Shown here in pieces: positions 7,950-16,200 of a stretch of 59,834 bases of DNA. Location of the stretch: NCBI GenBank assembly GCA_944387865.1, contig CALXGN010000015.1, positions 1-59,834 of the forward strand, given 5' to 3'. A program made the position numbers and the translations under genes. A model generated the notes under the pieces. The model saw nothing but the letters and a program-made list of their open reading frames with translations. It was not told the origin of the DNA and did no database searches. Numbering within the stretch: the stretch's first letter is position 1; each line of letters begins with the position of its first letter. Source of the stretch: Scatomorpha stercorigallinarum (GTDB lineage Bacteria > Bacillota > Clostridia > Oscillospirales > Oscillospiraceae).

Positions 7950-8832
7950 GCCGCGCCTCCTTCCGGGCCTGCGCGCCCAGCACCAGGCAGCCGATGATGC
8001 CCTGCCTGCCGTCCAGCGCGCTGGGCACGATGTAGCTGTCCAGGTCGTTCAGCCCCTTGCCCTGGATGTAGCCGCAGAGCTGGCGGCTGACCTCCGCGCG
8101 TATCAGCGGCAGCAGCTGCTTCTGGTTCATCACGCCGCCGCCGAACACTATGCGCTCGGGGGAGATGGTGTAGATATAGCTGCACACCGCCTGGCCCAGG
8201 TAATAGGCCTCCAGCGCCCAGACGGCCTCGCAGTCGGCCAGCTCGGCGGGGCTTCGGCCCCAGCGGCTCTCGATGGCCGGCCCGCTGGCCAGGCCCTCCA
8301 GGCAGCTGCCGTGATAGGGGCAGATGCCGCGCACCATGGGGTCGTCCGCGCGGCGGTTGACGGGTATGTGCCCGCACTCGGGGTGGATCATGCCGTGGTG
8401 CGGCTTGCCGTCCACGATGATGCCCACGCCGATGCCCGTGCCGACGGTGATGTACATGCTGCAGTCGAGCCCCTGCGTGCAGCCGAGTGCGGCCTCGCCC
8501 AAGGCGGCGGCATTCACGTCCGTGTCGATGCCCACCGGCACGCCCAGCTCCTCGCCCAGCACGCGCATGATGGGGTAGTTCCGCCAGCGCAGCTTGGGCG
8601 TGGTGGTGATGCTTCCGTAGGACGGCGAGGACCGGTCAAGGTCCAGCAGCCCGAAGCAGCCGACGCCCAGCGCGTCGATGTCCTTCCCGCGGAAGAATTC
8701 CAGTATCTGAGGCATGCAGCGGGACGGCTCCGTGGTCGGTATGCTCACCTGCTCCACGATGCTCCCGTCCTCGCGCCCCACGGCGCACACCATTTTTGTG
8801 CCGCCGGCCTCCAGTGCTCCCAAATAAGCCAC
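7939..8832 (-). CDS. ROK-family fructokinase/hexokinase
   Basis: Cytoplasmic sugar kinase, 297 aa. LGALEAGGTKMVCAVG is the N-terminal phosphate-binding motif of Bacillus-type ROK fructokinases, and the zinc-binding cluster of the ROK family is present (HPECGHIPVNRR, then GICPYHGSCLEGLASGPAI). The start is a GTG preceded by AGGGGA; the longer frame has no good upstream site. The nearest homologs by motif are fructokinases, but the sugar (fructose, mannose or glucose) cannot be fixed from sequence. Paired with manA in one operon. Confidence 0.85.
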   Translation of the reverse strand: MAYLGALEAGGTKMVCAVGREDGSIVEQVSIPTTEPSRCMPQILEFFRGKDIDALGVGCFGLLDLDRSSPSYGSITTTPKLRWRNYPIMRVLGEELGVPVGIDTDVNAAALGEAALGCTQGLDCSMYITVGTGIGVGIIVDGKPHHGMIHPECGHIPVNRRADDPMVRGICPYHGSCLEGLASGPAIESRWGRSPAELADCEAVWALEAYYLGQAVCSYIYTISPERIVFGGGVMNQKQLLPLIRAEVSRQLCGYIQGKGLNDLDSYIVPSALDGRQGIIGCLVLGAQARKEARHEV

Positions 8833-8948
8833 GAGACATCCCCTGCCTTCTTTTTTTGTGCTTGCTTTTGACCCTAAGCTATCACAGCGGAGGGGGCGGC
8901 ACAATTCCGTAAAGGAAACTTATAAGTATGGACAGGGTAGATTCTTAC

Positions 8949-8972
8949 GTTTTAATACCTGTTTTAATCCTT
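8949..8972. promoter_or_regulatory. Tandem 12-bp direct repeat, possible operator
   Basis: Two adjacent copies of GTTTTAATACCT / GTTTTAATCCTT lie in the 390-base gap between the fructokinase and histidine kinase genes. Nearby, GGAAACTTA (8914-8922) and TAAGTTTCC (8994-9002) form an inverted pair. Head-to-tail sites fit AraC-type regulators such as the response regulator encoded at 10955-11758, but binding is inference. The gap is AT-rich against its surroundings. Confidence 0.4.
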
Positions 8973-9063
8973 TACATACTGGTTTGTCTCCGCTAAGTTT
9001 CCAAAAAATAATATCGATTCTGCTCATTTAAGTATAGAAAGGATATATTTGTGTTGAGCATTC

Positions 9064-9092
9064 TTGTGTGCAACGGAAAATAATTGTATAAT
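9064..9092 (+). promoter_or_regulatory. Promoter of the sensor kinase operon
   Basis: TTGTGT, 17-base spacer, perfect TATAAT. Transcription would start near 9099, which rules out start codons at 9064 or 9091 for the kinase gene. Confidence 0.75.
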
Positions 9093-9222
9093 GTACGCAG
9101 AAATCGTTTGCCGCGCCGCTGTTTTTGAGCCGTCACCGCTCCTCCCGGCGCGTGTGTTCCGGGTATTTCGACCCGGGAAGGCGGCTTTTCCAGCCGGCGC
9201 CGGCCCAGGGGGGTGGCCGGGC

Positions 9223-10977
9223 TTGAGTGCGAGACCGAATCGCTATTTCCTCGATCTGCGGATATACCGGCGCACGTTCCTGGTGTATCTCCTGATCGTG
9301 ATGCTCCTGATAACGGGGGTCTTTGCCGCGCTCATCGTGGTGTCGCGCGGCATGGGGCTGCGCTTTTTTTCCTCGGAGGCCAACAGCTCCTACATGCTGC
9401 TCGAGCAGCAGCTGACGCACGTGTCGAGCTCCATCGACAGCCTGTTCGTGCGTTTATACGCCACGCCCTCCCTGCGGGAGGACTTCATGCAGTTTTTCAT
9501 CTCCACGCCCAGCGAGTACACGGCCTACCGCCTGGAGCGCGGCGGCTCGGAGGACAGCTTCCTCGACGAGTGCTCCGCCCTGGTGTCGGAGACGGACTTC
9601 TGCATCACGCACATACTATATGACAGCGGGGAGCGCATCGCGGACATGGAGTACAGCCGCGAGGGCTACTCCCGCTGGCGCTCCGTCTCCGCGCAGGAGG
9701 CCGAGGGGTTCACAAAGGGCCGCCTGACGGTGGTGCGGGACGTCGAATCCGCCGGCAGCGTTACCTTTGTCATCGACCCGGCGGGGCTGGTGTACGGCTA
9801 CTACTGCGCCGGCGGCACGGCCGCGGCCGCGCTGGAAGTGGGCGGCGTGCTCACCGTGGTGGGGGACACGCTCTGGCAGCAGGATGTGGACTGGGACGGC
9901 CTGGTCCGCTCCGGCGCGCCGGAGCCGGGCTTCACCCGCGCCGGCGGCGGCGTGTTCTACTCCGCGCACAGCTCCTCGCTCTTTGGCTACACGCTGGTCT
10001 CCGCCGCGCCCTGGGGCGAGTATATGACCACGCCGCTGCGCGCGGCGCTCATCATCGGCCTCGCCGTAGCGGCGGGCTTCGCGGTGGTCACCATCTTCTA
10101 CGCGCGCAAGTTCTCCAAGGACTCCGTGTTCATCCAGGGCATATTGCAGAGCATGTCGCGCGCCGAGTCCAGTGATTTCACTCCCGTGGCGGTGGGCGAC
10201 CGCCGGGACGAGTACGCCATGATCGCCCAGCACCTGAACAGCCTCTATGAGCACCTGCAAACGCTCATCGAGCAGCGCTACGTGCTCACCATCAGCCAGC
10301 AGCGGGCGGAGATACAGCGCCTGAGCGCGCAGCTCAACCCGCACTTCCTCTACAACACGCTGGAGAGCATCCGCCTGCGCGCGCTCAAGGAGGGCGACGC
10401 GCACCTGGCGGAGGCCACGGGCTCGCTGGGCTCGCTCTACCGCAGCATCGTCAAGACCGCCCCCGTCATCACCATCGGCGAGGAGCTGGAGATCGCGAAA
10501 AAATACCTTGACCTGATGTGCTTCCTCGACGAGGACGGCTTTATCTACCACACGGACGTGCCGGAGGGCGCGCTCGGCCTGCCCACGCCGAAGATATGGA
10601 TGCAGCCCATCATTGAGAACTTCTTCAAGCACGACTTCCACGGCACGGACGAGCTGAAGGTCGTGGTCATCAGCGGCACGGAACTGGATAGCGACGAGGC
10701 GGCCGGCCGCGGGCCCGGCTGGGACCTGGAATTCATGAGCAACCTGGGCCACATCGGCAGCGGCGAGCTCGCCGAGCTGAACGCCGCCTTCGCCGGGGCG
10801 GCGGAGGAGCCGGAGGGCGGCGGCATCGGCCTGCGCAGCGTCTGGTACCGCCTTCGGCTCTTTTACGGCGGCCGCGTGGACATGAGGATGGAAAACTGCG
10901 AGCCCTCGGGCGTCGCCCTGCACATCAGCATTTACGGGGAGGTGACGGGCAAGGATGTACCGCCTGCTGATAGTTGA
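9223..10977 (+). CDS. YesM-type sensor histidine kinase
   Basis: Membrane sensor kinase of the LytS/YesM class, about 584 aa. A first membrane helix (about residues 18-41), a roughly 230-residue outside sensor region, a second helix (about 273-295), a linker with HAMP-like heptads, then the His_kinase motif AQLNPHFLYNTLESIR with the phosphorylated His at about 374 and an ATPase domain with N-box PIIENFFKHDF and G-box GGGIGLRSV. The open frame extends to 9064, but the promoter lies inside it; TTG 9223 has AGGGGGG 9 bases before and is preferred. Overlaps its response regulator by 23 bases. Likely senses an oligosaccharide. Confidence 0.88.
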   Translation: MSARPNRYFLDLRIYRRTFLVYLLIVMLLITGVFAALIVVSRGMGLRFFSSEANSSYMLLEQQLTHVSSSIDSLFVRLYATPSLREDFMQFFISTPSEYTAYRLERGGSEDSFLDECSALVSETDFCITHILYDSGERIADMEYSREGYSRWRSVSAQEAEGFTKGRLTVVRDVESAGSVTFVIDPAGLVYGYYCAGGTAAAALEVGGVLTVVGDTLWQQDVDWDGLVRSGAPEPGFTRAGGGVFYSAHSSSLFGYTLVSAAPWGEYMTTPLRAALIIGLAVAAGFAVVTIFYARKFSKDSVFIQGILQSMSRAESSDFTPVAVGDRRDEYAMIAQHLNSLYEHLQTLIEQRYVLTISQQRAEIQRLSAQLNPHFLYNTLESIRLRALKEGDAHLAEATGSLGSLYRSIVKTAPVITIGEELEIAKKYLDLMCFLDEDGFIYHTDVPEGALGLPTPKIWMQPIIENFFKHDFHGTDELKVVVISGTELDSDEAAGRGPGWDLEFMSNLGHIGSGELAELNAAFAGAAEEPEGGGIGLRSVWYRLRLFYGGRVDMRMENCEPSGVALHISIYGEVTGKDVPPADS

Positions 10978-11758
10978 CGACGAAAAGGACATCTGCGAAA
11001 ACATCAAGTACCTCATCGACTGGGAGCGCTACGGCGTGGACTGCATCATGACGGCCAACACCTTTGAGTCCGCCATCGACATCGCCGTGGATTTCCAGCC
11101 GCACATGGCGCTGGTGGACATCAGCCTCAACGACGGCCACTGGGGCTACGACCTGGTGGAGCACCTGCGCAGCGTATGCCGCAACACGGTCATCTGCATG
11201 ATCAGCGGCTTTGACGACTTCTCCTACGTCCAGCGCAGCATGAAGGCCGGCGCCAAGGACTACCTGCTCAAGCCCATCGACGTGCGCGAGCTGACGGAAT
11301 ACCTCGAGCACACCATCGTCAACGACCTGCACGGCACGCTGCCCAACGCGGACGTGCCCAGCGCGGAGATCGACCCCGTGCTCTGCCGCGAATACTCGCA
11401 GTTCTCCAAGATAACGAACAAGATCATCCTCATCGTCAAGAGCAGCTACCGCAGCTCGCTCTCGCTGACGAACATCGCCGAGATCTTCCACATGAGCAGC
11501 AAGTACATCGGCCGCATCTTCCTGCGGGACACGGGGCTCAAGTTCTCCGAATACCTGATGGTGTACCGGATGCTGATGGCGCGCAACCTCATCGTCAACA
11601 CCAAGGAGAAGATCTCCGCCATCGCCTCCAGCGTGGGCTATTCGCAGATCAACAACTTCTACGTCCACTTCAAGAGCTATTTCAACGTCTCCCCCAGCTC
11701 CCTGCGCCGCTATTCCAGCGCCGTCGGGGCCGATGAGCCGGAGGAGGCCGAAACGTGA
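10955..11758 (+). CDS. YesN-type response regulator, AraC family
   Basis: Receiver domain (residues about 1-125) with acidic pair DDE at 9-11, phosphoacceptor Asp55 in ALVDISL and KP near 108, followed by a short linker and a C-terminal AraC/XylS double helix-turn-helix (about 165-258: LSLTNIAEIFHMSSKYIGRIF ... ISAIASSVGYSQINNFYVHFK). At 267 aa it is a compact member of this group, which often exceeds 400 aa. It should be phosphorylated by the overlapping kinase and activate sugar-use operons nearby. Its stop overlaps the GTG start of the next gene. Confidence 0.9.
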   Translation: MYRLLIVDDEKDICENIKYLIDWERYGVDCIMTANTFESAIDIAVDFQPHMALVDISLNDGHWGYDLVEHLRSVCRNTVICMISGFDDFSYVQRSMKAGAKDYLLKPIDVRELTEYLEHTIVNDLHGTLPNADVPSAEIDPVLCREYSQFSKITNKIILIVKSSYRSSLSLTNIAEIFHMSSKYIGRIFLRDTGLKFSEYLMVYRMLMARNLIVNTKEKISAIASSVGYSQINNFYVHFKSYFNVSPSSLRRYSSAVGADEPEEAET

Positions 11759-13224
11759 AAAAGCGCGCCGCCATCGCCGCGGCCGCCGCTGCCGCGCTTT
11801 TCGCGGCGGCCGCGCTGGCGTGGTTTTTCCTCCGCCCCGGCTCCGAGCGCGGCGAGAGCCCCCAGGACGTGGCCGTGGAGCTCGTCTATTACACCATCGG
11901 CGACCCGGACGAGGACCTCGAGCTGGTGAACGAGGCCGTGAACGAGCTGCTGCTCGAGCGCTACGGCTTCACCGTCGATTACCGCAAAGTCGGCTGGAAC
12001 GAGTATGAAAACCAGCTTACGGCCCTCATCAACACCCACTCGGGCTTTGACATCGCCTTCGCCTGGGCGCAGAACTACCAGTCCAACGCCGCCGCCGGCC
12101 ACTGGCTGGACCTGACGGAGCTGCTGGAGGATCACGCGGCGCTCTACGACGCGGTGGACGAGCGCTTCTGGCGCGGCGCCGCCGTGGGCGGGCGCATCTA
12201 CGGCGTGCCCACGAACAAGGAGCTGGCCACGCCGCTGCACTTCCTCTACTCCGCGGAGCTGGTGGAAAAATACGATATCGACATCGAAAAATACGGCTCC
12301 ATCGCCTCGCTCGAGCCGCTGCTGGCCATGATAGCGGAAAAAGAGCCGGACTGCATCCCGCTCTTTTTCGACTCCTCCCACGTGGGGCTGCTCTCCACCA
12401 TCGGCTATGAGTACGCGGCCTACTCCGACCTGCCGCTCGTCGTGCGCACGGCGGACGAGAGCTGCGAGGTGCTCAACGCCTTCGCCCAGGAGGATGTGAT
12501 GGAGCTGCTGCGGACGCTGCGCCGCTACTATCAGCTCGGCTATATAAATGAGGACGCCGCCATCCGCACCACGCTCTCGCGCTTCCCGGACGAGCGCGTG
12601 TTCCTGCGCGTGGCCAGCGGCGGGCCGGACAGCGCGGCCAGCTACAGCCAGACCTTCGGCTACCCCATCGCCGTCCACCAGGCCAGCGAGAGCATCGTCA
12701 CCAGCGAGTCCACGCAGGGCGGCGTCATGGCCGTGAACGCCTATACGCAGCACCCGCAAGAGTGCCTCGCCTTCCTGGAGGCCATGAACACGGACGCCGA
12801 GCTGCGCAACCTCTTCAACTACGGCATCGAGGGCGTCCACTACACGCTCACGGAGAACGGCCAGGTGCATACGATATCGGACGGCTACACGGGCGTGGAA
12901 TACACCCAGGGCAACTGGTTCATCCTCCGCACGCGCGAGGGCGAGCGGGAGGACAAATGGGATGTCTACCGCGAATTCAACGACGCGGCCCGCGAGTCGC
13001 ACCTGCTGGGCTTCATCCCCTCCTACGAGGGGCTGGAGACGGAGCGCGACGCCGTGGCCGCCGTCTATCAGCGGTACAGCGCCGCGCTCTTCACCGGTAC
13101 GGTGGACCCGGACAAATACGTCCCGCGCCTGCTCGACGAGCTGGCGGAGGCGGGTATAGACACGCTGCGGGATGGCATCCAGCAGCAGGTGGACAGCTTC
13201 CTGCGTTCACAAAAGGGGGAATAG
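11755..13224 (+). CDS. Anchored extracellular solute-binding protein in the sensor operon
   Basis: Family 1-like sugar-binding protein, 489 aa, with a hydrophobic N-terminal segment (residues about 5-26) but no lipobox Cys, so it may be held by an uncleaved helix. The body (VELVYYTIGDPDEDLELVN, IAFAWAQNY, RIYGVPTNKE) resembles the lipoprotein at 20393-21880. GTG start, GTGA overlap with the regulator. No permease follows; instead a YesL gene does. Such binding proteins placed with YesM/YesN pairs may work as co-sensors presenting sugar to the kinase, which is inference here. Confidence 0.8.
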   Translation: MKKRAAIAAAAAAALFAAAALAWFFLRPGSERGESPQDVAVELVYYTIGDPDEDLELVNEAVNELLLERYGFTVDYRKVGWNEYENQLTALINTHSGFDIAFAWAQNYQSNAAAGHWLDLTELLEDHAALYDAVDERFWRGAAVGGRIYGVPTNKELATPLHFLYSAELVEKYDIDIEKYGSIASLEPLLAMIAEKEPDCIPLFFDSSHVGLLSTIGYEYAAYSDLPLVVRTADESCEVLNAFAQEDVMELLRTLRRYYQLGYINEDAAIRTTLSRFPDERVFLRVASGGPDSAASYSQTFGYPIAVHQASESIVTSESTQGGVMAVNAYTQHPQECLAFLEAMNTDAELRNLFNYGIEGVHYTLTENGQVHTISDGYTGVEYTQGNWFILRTREGEREDKWDVYREFNDAARESHLLGFIPSYEGLETERDAVAAVYQRYSAALFTGTVDPDKYVPRLLDELAEAGIDTLRDGIQQQVDSFLRSQKGE

Positions 13225-13228
13225 GTAA

Positions 13229-13879
13229 ATGAAAAGACGGTTTGGCGACGGGCCCATATCCCGCCTGCTCGCCGCGGTGTTCGACCTGGTGATGATAAAC
13301 GTGCTCAGCCTCGTCTGCTCGCTGCCGCTCTTTACGGCGGGGACCGCGCTCTCCTCCGGCTTCCTGGCCGCGCACGAGGTGCTGATAGACGGCGGCAAGG
13401 GCGCGGTGAAGGTCTTTTTCCGCGGCTTCAAGGAAAACTTCCGCCAGACGGCGGTCCTCACCCTGGGCTCGCTGGTGGTGCTGGCGGCGCTCTTCTGCGA
13501 CTTCCTGCTGCTGCGGCTCTATTTTGAGGGCACGCTCTACACAGTGATGCTCGTCATCCTCGCCGTCATCGCCTTTTTCTTCATCGCCATCATCTCCTAC
13601 GCCCTGCCGCTCATCACGCGCTATGACAACAAGCTGCGCGAGCACCTGCACAACGCGGTCATCCTCAGCATCCTCTACCTGCCGCGCACGGTGCTGATGG
13701 TGTTCCTCAACACGCTGCCCTTCACGATGTTCTTCTTTTTGCCCTACGCCTTCATATACACGCTCCTCTTCTGGCTGCTGCTGGGCGTGGGCGTCGTGCA
13801 GCTGGTGGACGTGCTGCTCATGCGCGACGTGTTCGACCGCCTGGAGGGCAACGTCAGGCAGAAGTCCCGCCCAAGGTGA
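13229..13879 (+). CDS. YesL family membrane protein (DUF624)
   Basis: 216-aa membrane protein with about five hydrophobic helices and the typical DUF624 start FGDGPISRLLAAVFDLVMINVL and later LPLITRYDNKLREHL. Function unknown; members sit in carbohydrate-use operons beside YesM/YesN and ABC sugar transporters, as here. It starts 4 bases after the binding-protein gene with GGGGGA upstream. Its last 26 bases overlap the 3' end of the convergent GH3 gene. Confidence 0.82.
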   Translation: MKRRFGDGPISRLLAAVFDLVMINVLSLVCSLPLFTAGTALSSGFLAAHEVLIDGGKGAVKVFFRGFKENFRQTAVLTLGSLVVLAALFCDFLLLRLYFEGTLYTVMLVILAVIAFFFIAIISYALPLITRYDNKLREHLHNAVILSILYLPRTVLMVFLNTLPFTMFFFLPYAFIYTLLFWLLLGVGVVQLVDVLLMRDVFDRLEGNVRQKSRPR

Positions 13880-16127
13880 ACTCGCCGGACGCCCAGTCCT
13901 CGCCGTTGTCGCCCAGGAACCACTCGATCTTCCCCGGCGGCGTGACCCAGGCCGCGCCGTCCCACTGCCGGAGGGCCTCCGGCGGTATACTGAGCTCCGT
14001 TTCCGCGCCCTCACCGGCGCGGAGGCGGAGCTTTTTCCAGTCCACGAGCTGCCGCGCGCGCGAGGTGGCGATGCCCTGCGTGCGGTGGATATAGAGCTGC
14101 GGCACGGCCGCGCCGTCGCGCCCGGAGGCGTTGCGCAGGGCAAGGCGCAGGCAGATCGCGCCGCCCGCCGCCAGCTCGCCCTCGGGGGCCGAGAGCAGCT
14201 CGTGCTCAAAGCGCGCATAGCCCATGCCGCTGCCGAAGCGCCAGCGCGGCGGCTCTTTGTCGTCGTAGTAGCGCATGGCGGCGTAGGAGTCCTTGTAGTT
14301 GTAGTAGACGGGCAGCTGGCCCACGCTGTCGGGCAGCGAGGCGGGCAGCCGGCCGCTGGGCTCGAGTTCGCCGCAGAGGATGCGCGCGATGGCCTCCCCG
14401 CCCTGGGGGCCGGGGTAGAAGCAGTACAGTATGGCGTCCGAGAGACGCTCTATCTCCGCCATGGCGTAGGGCCGCCCGGCGATGATGACGGCGATCACCG
14501 GCTTCCCGGCCGCGCGCAGGGCGCGCAGCAGCTCCATCTGCCCGCCGGGCAGGCGCAGTTCGGCGGCGTCCACGCCCTCGCCGCAGTCCATGGTGGCCCG
14601 GTGCTGGGCGAGCAGCGCGCCGTTGGCGTCAAACTCCCCGCCGGAAAAGCGGCTGGAGCTGCCGCCGAGCACGGCCACCACCGCGTCGCAGCGCGCGGCC
14701 GCCCCTGTCATGCGCGCCACCTCCTCCGCCGGCGCCGGCTCGAACATGCCGCAGCCGCGCTCATAGACGAGCTGCCCGCCGCCCGCCGGGACCAGGCGCT
14801 CCAGCGCCGGGCGCACCGTGATGCCCGTGCCCGGGCGCTGCGGCGGCGTGTAGTCGCCGAGCTGGGCGTAGAGGTCGTCCGCCGCCGGCCCGGCGAGCAG
14901 TATCCGCCGCCCGGCGAGGGCCAGGGGCAGCGCGCCGCCCTCGTTTTTCAGCAGCACGGGCGTCTCCGCGGCCAGCTTCGCCGGCTCCGGGAAGCGCCTG
15001 TGGTCGGCGTAGAGCTGATAGTGCGCCGTCTCCGGCACGAAGGGCTCGTCAAAGAGCCCGCGGCGGAATTTCAGCAGCAGCACGCGGTATGCGGCCTCGT
15101 CGATGCGCTCCGTGCTCACGGCCCCGGCCTCCGCCGCCTCCTCCAGCAGGGAGAAGGCCGTGTCCCAGAGGCCGATGTCCACGCCGGCGTTGAGCGCCAG
15201 CGCGCCGGACATCATGCGCGAGCCGGTGACGGCGTCCAGCTGGTCGATGGCGATGCCGTCGGACATGACGATGCCATTGAAGCCCAGCTCGCCGCGCAGG
15301 TAGCCCGTCAGCAGGCGCCTGTTGGCGTGGCAGTAGATGCCGTCGATCTCGTTATAGGCGGCCATGAAGCCCTGCACGCCCGCGCGCACGGCGGCCTCCG
15401 CCGGCGGCAGGTGTATCTCCCGCAGTTCCCGCTCGCCGATGCGCGCGGCGCTGGCGTTGACGCCGCCGGTGGTCTCCCCCTGGGCGCAGAGGTGCTTGGC
15501 CACCACGTCCACGCCCTGGCGCTGCATGGCGCTTATCACGGCCTCCGCCATGCGGGAGGCGAGCAGCGGGTCCTCCCCGAAGCACTCCTCGCTGCGCCCC
15601 CAGCGCGGGTCGCGCAGTACGTCCAGGCAGGACACCAGCGCCAGGTCCACGCCCAGCTCCGCGAGCTGGCGCGCGCTCACCGCCGCCGCGGCGGAGAGCA
15701 GCGCGGGGTCGAAGCAGGCGGCCGCCGCCAGGTTCACCGGCAGCAGGCAGCCGTCCAGCGCCTGGTGCCCGTGGGGGCACTCCGTGGCCATCAGCACGGG
15801 TATGCCGAGGCGCGAGTGCTCCATCACATAGCGCTGCACGGCGTTGCGCGCGCGCGGCGCCAGCTCGCCCACCAGGCCGTTGGTGAAATCCCGGCGCGAC
15901 CAGGGGTCGGCGCGGTAGAGGCCATAGAGCGCGCCGAGGCCGGAATAGCGCTCCACCTCGGCCCTGAAGCCCCCGCCGGGGACGAACTCGCCGTCCCTTA
16001 TCTCATATTCGGCGAAGCCGTAGAGCCGCTGGTTGAGCTGGCCGACCTTTTCGCGCAGCGTCATGCGCTGCAGCAGGTCCTTCGCGCGCGCCTCCGGCGC
16101 GGCCTTTGCGTCTCGGTAGAGTTCCAT
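13854..16127 (-). CDS. Glycoside hydrolase family 3 enzyme (beta-glycosidase)
   Basis: 757 aa without a signal peptide, so cytoplasmic. N-terminal TIM barrel with DPRWGRSEECFGEDP (173-187), the KH pair at 211-212 and the nucleophile Asp290 in GIVMSDGIAI; then the alpha/beta sandwich domain (about 390-620) and a C-terminal fibronectin III-like domain ending in FLGDNGEDW. Family members cleave beta-glucosides, xylosides or N-acetylglucosaminides; substrate not decided by sequence. Last gene of the sugar importer operon, so it should process imported oligosaccharides. Overlaps yesL tail to tail. Confidence 0.9.
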   Translation of the reverse strand: MELYRDAKAAPEARAKDLLQRMTLREKVGQLNQRLYGFAEYEIRDGEFVPGGGFRAEVERYSGLGALYGLYRADPWSRRDFTNGLVGELAPRARNAVQRYVMEHSRLGIPVLMATECPHGHQALDGCLLPVNLAAAACFDPALLSAAAAVSARQLAELGVDLALVSCLDVLRDPRWGRSEECFGEDPLLASRMAEAVISAMQRQGVDVVAKHLCAQGETTGGVNASAARIGERELREIHLPPAEAAVRAGVQGFMAAYNEIDGIYCHANRRLLTGYLRGELGFNGIVMSDGIAIDQLDAVTGSRMMSGALALNAGVDIGLWDTAFSLLEEAAEAGAVSTERIDEAAYRVLLLKFRRGLFDEPFVPETAHYQLYADHRRFPEPAKLAAETPVLLKNEGGALPLALAGRRILLAGPAADDLYAQLGDYTPPQRPGTGITVRPALERLVPAGGGQLVYERGCGMFEPAPAEEVARMTGAAARCDAVVAVLGGSSSRFSGGEFDANGALLAQHRATMDCGEGVDAAELRLPGGQMELLRALRAAGKPVIAVIIAGRPYAMAEIERLSDAILYCFYPGPQGGEAIARILCGELEPSGRLPASLPDSVGQLPVYYNYKDSYAAMRYYDDKEPPRWRFGSGMGYARFEHELLSAPEGELAAGGAICLRLALRNASGRDGAAVPQLYIHRTQGIATSRARQLVDWKKLRLRAGEGAETELSIPPEALRQWDGAAWVTPPGKIEWFLGDNGEDWASGEFTLGGTSA

Positions 16128-16200
16128 GGTTACCTCCAGCTTAAAAAATATCGGGGAGAGCTCGCGCTCCCCCCGATGCGCGGGAAAAGGGCCGCGCGCC

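Noticed and set aside
9064..9222. N-terminal extension of the histidine kinase
   Set aside because: The -35/-10 promoter lies at the start of this extension, so it is largely upstream of or at the transcript start; translation looks random.
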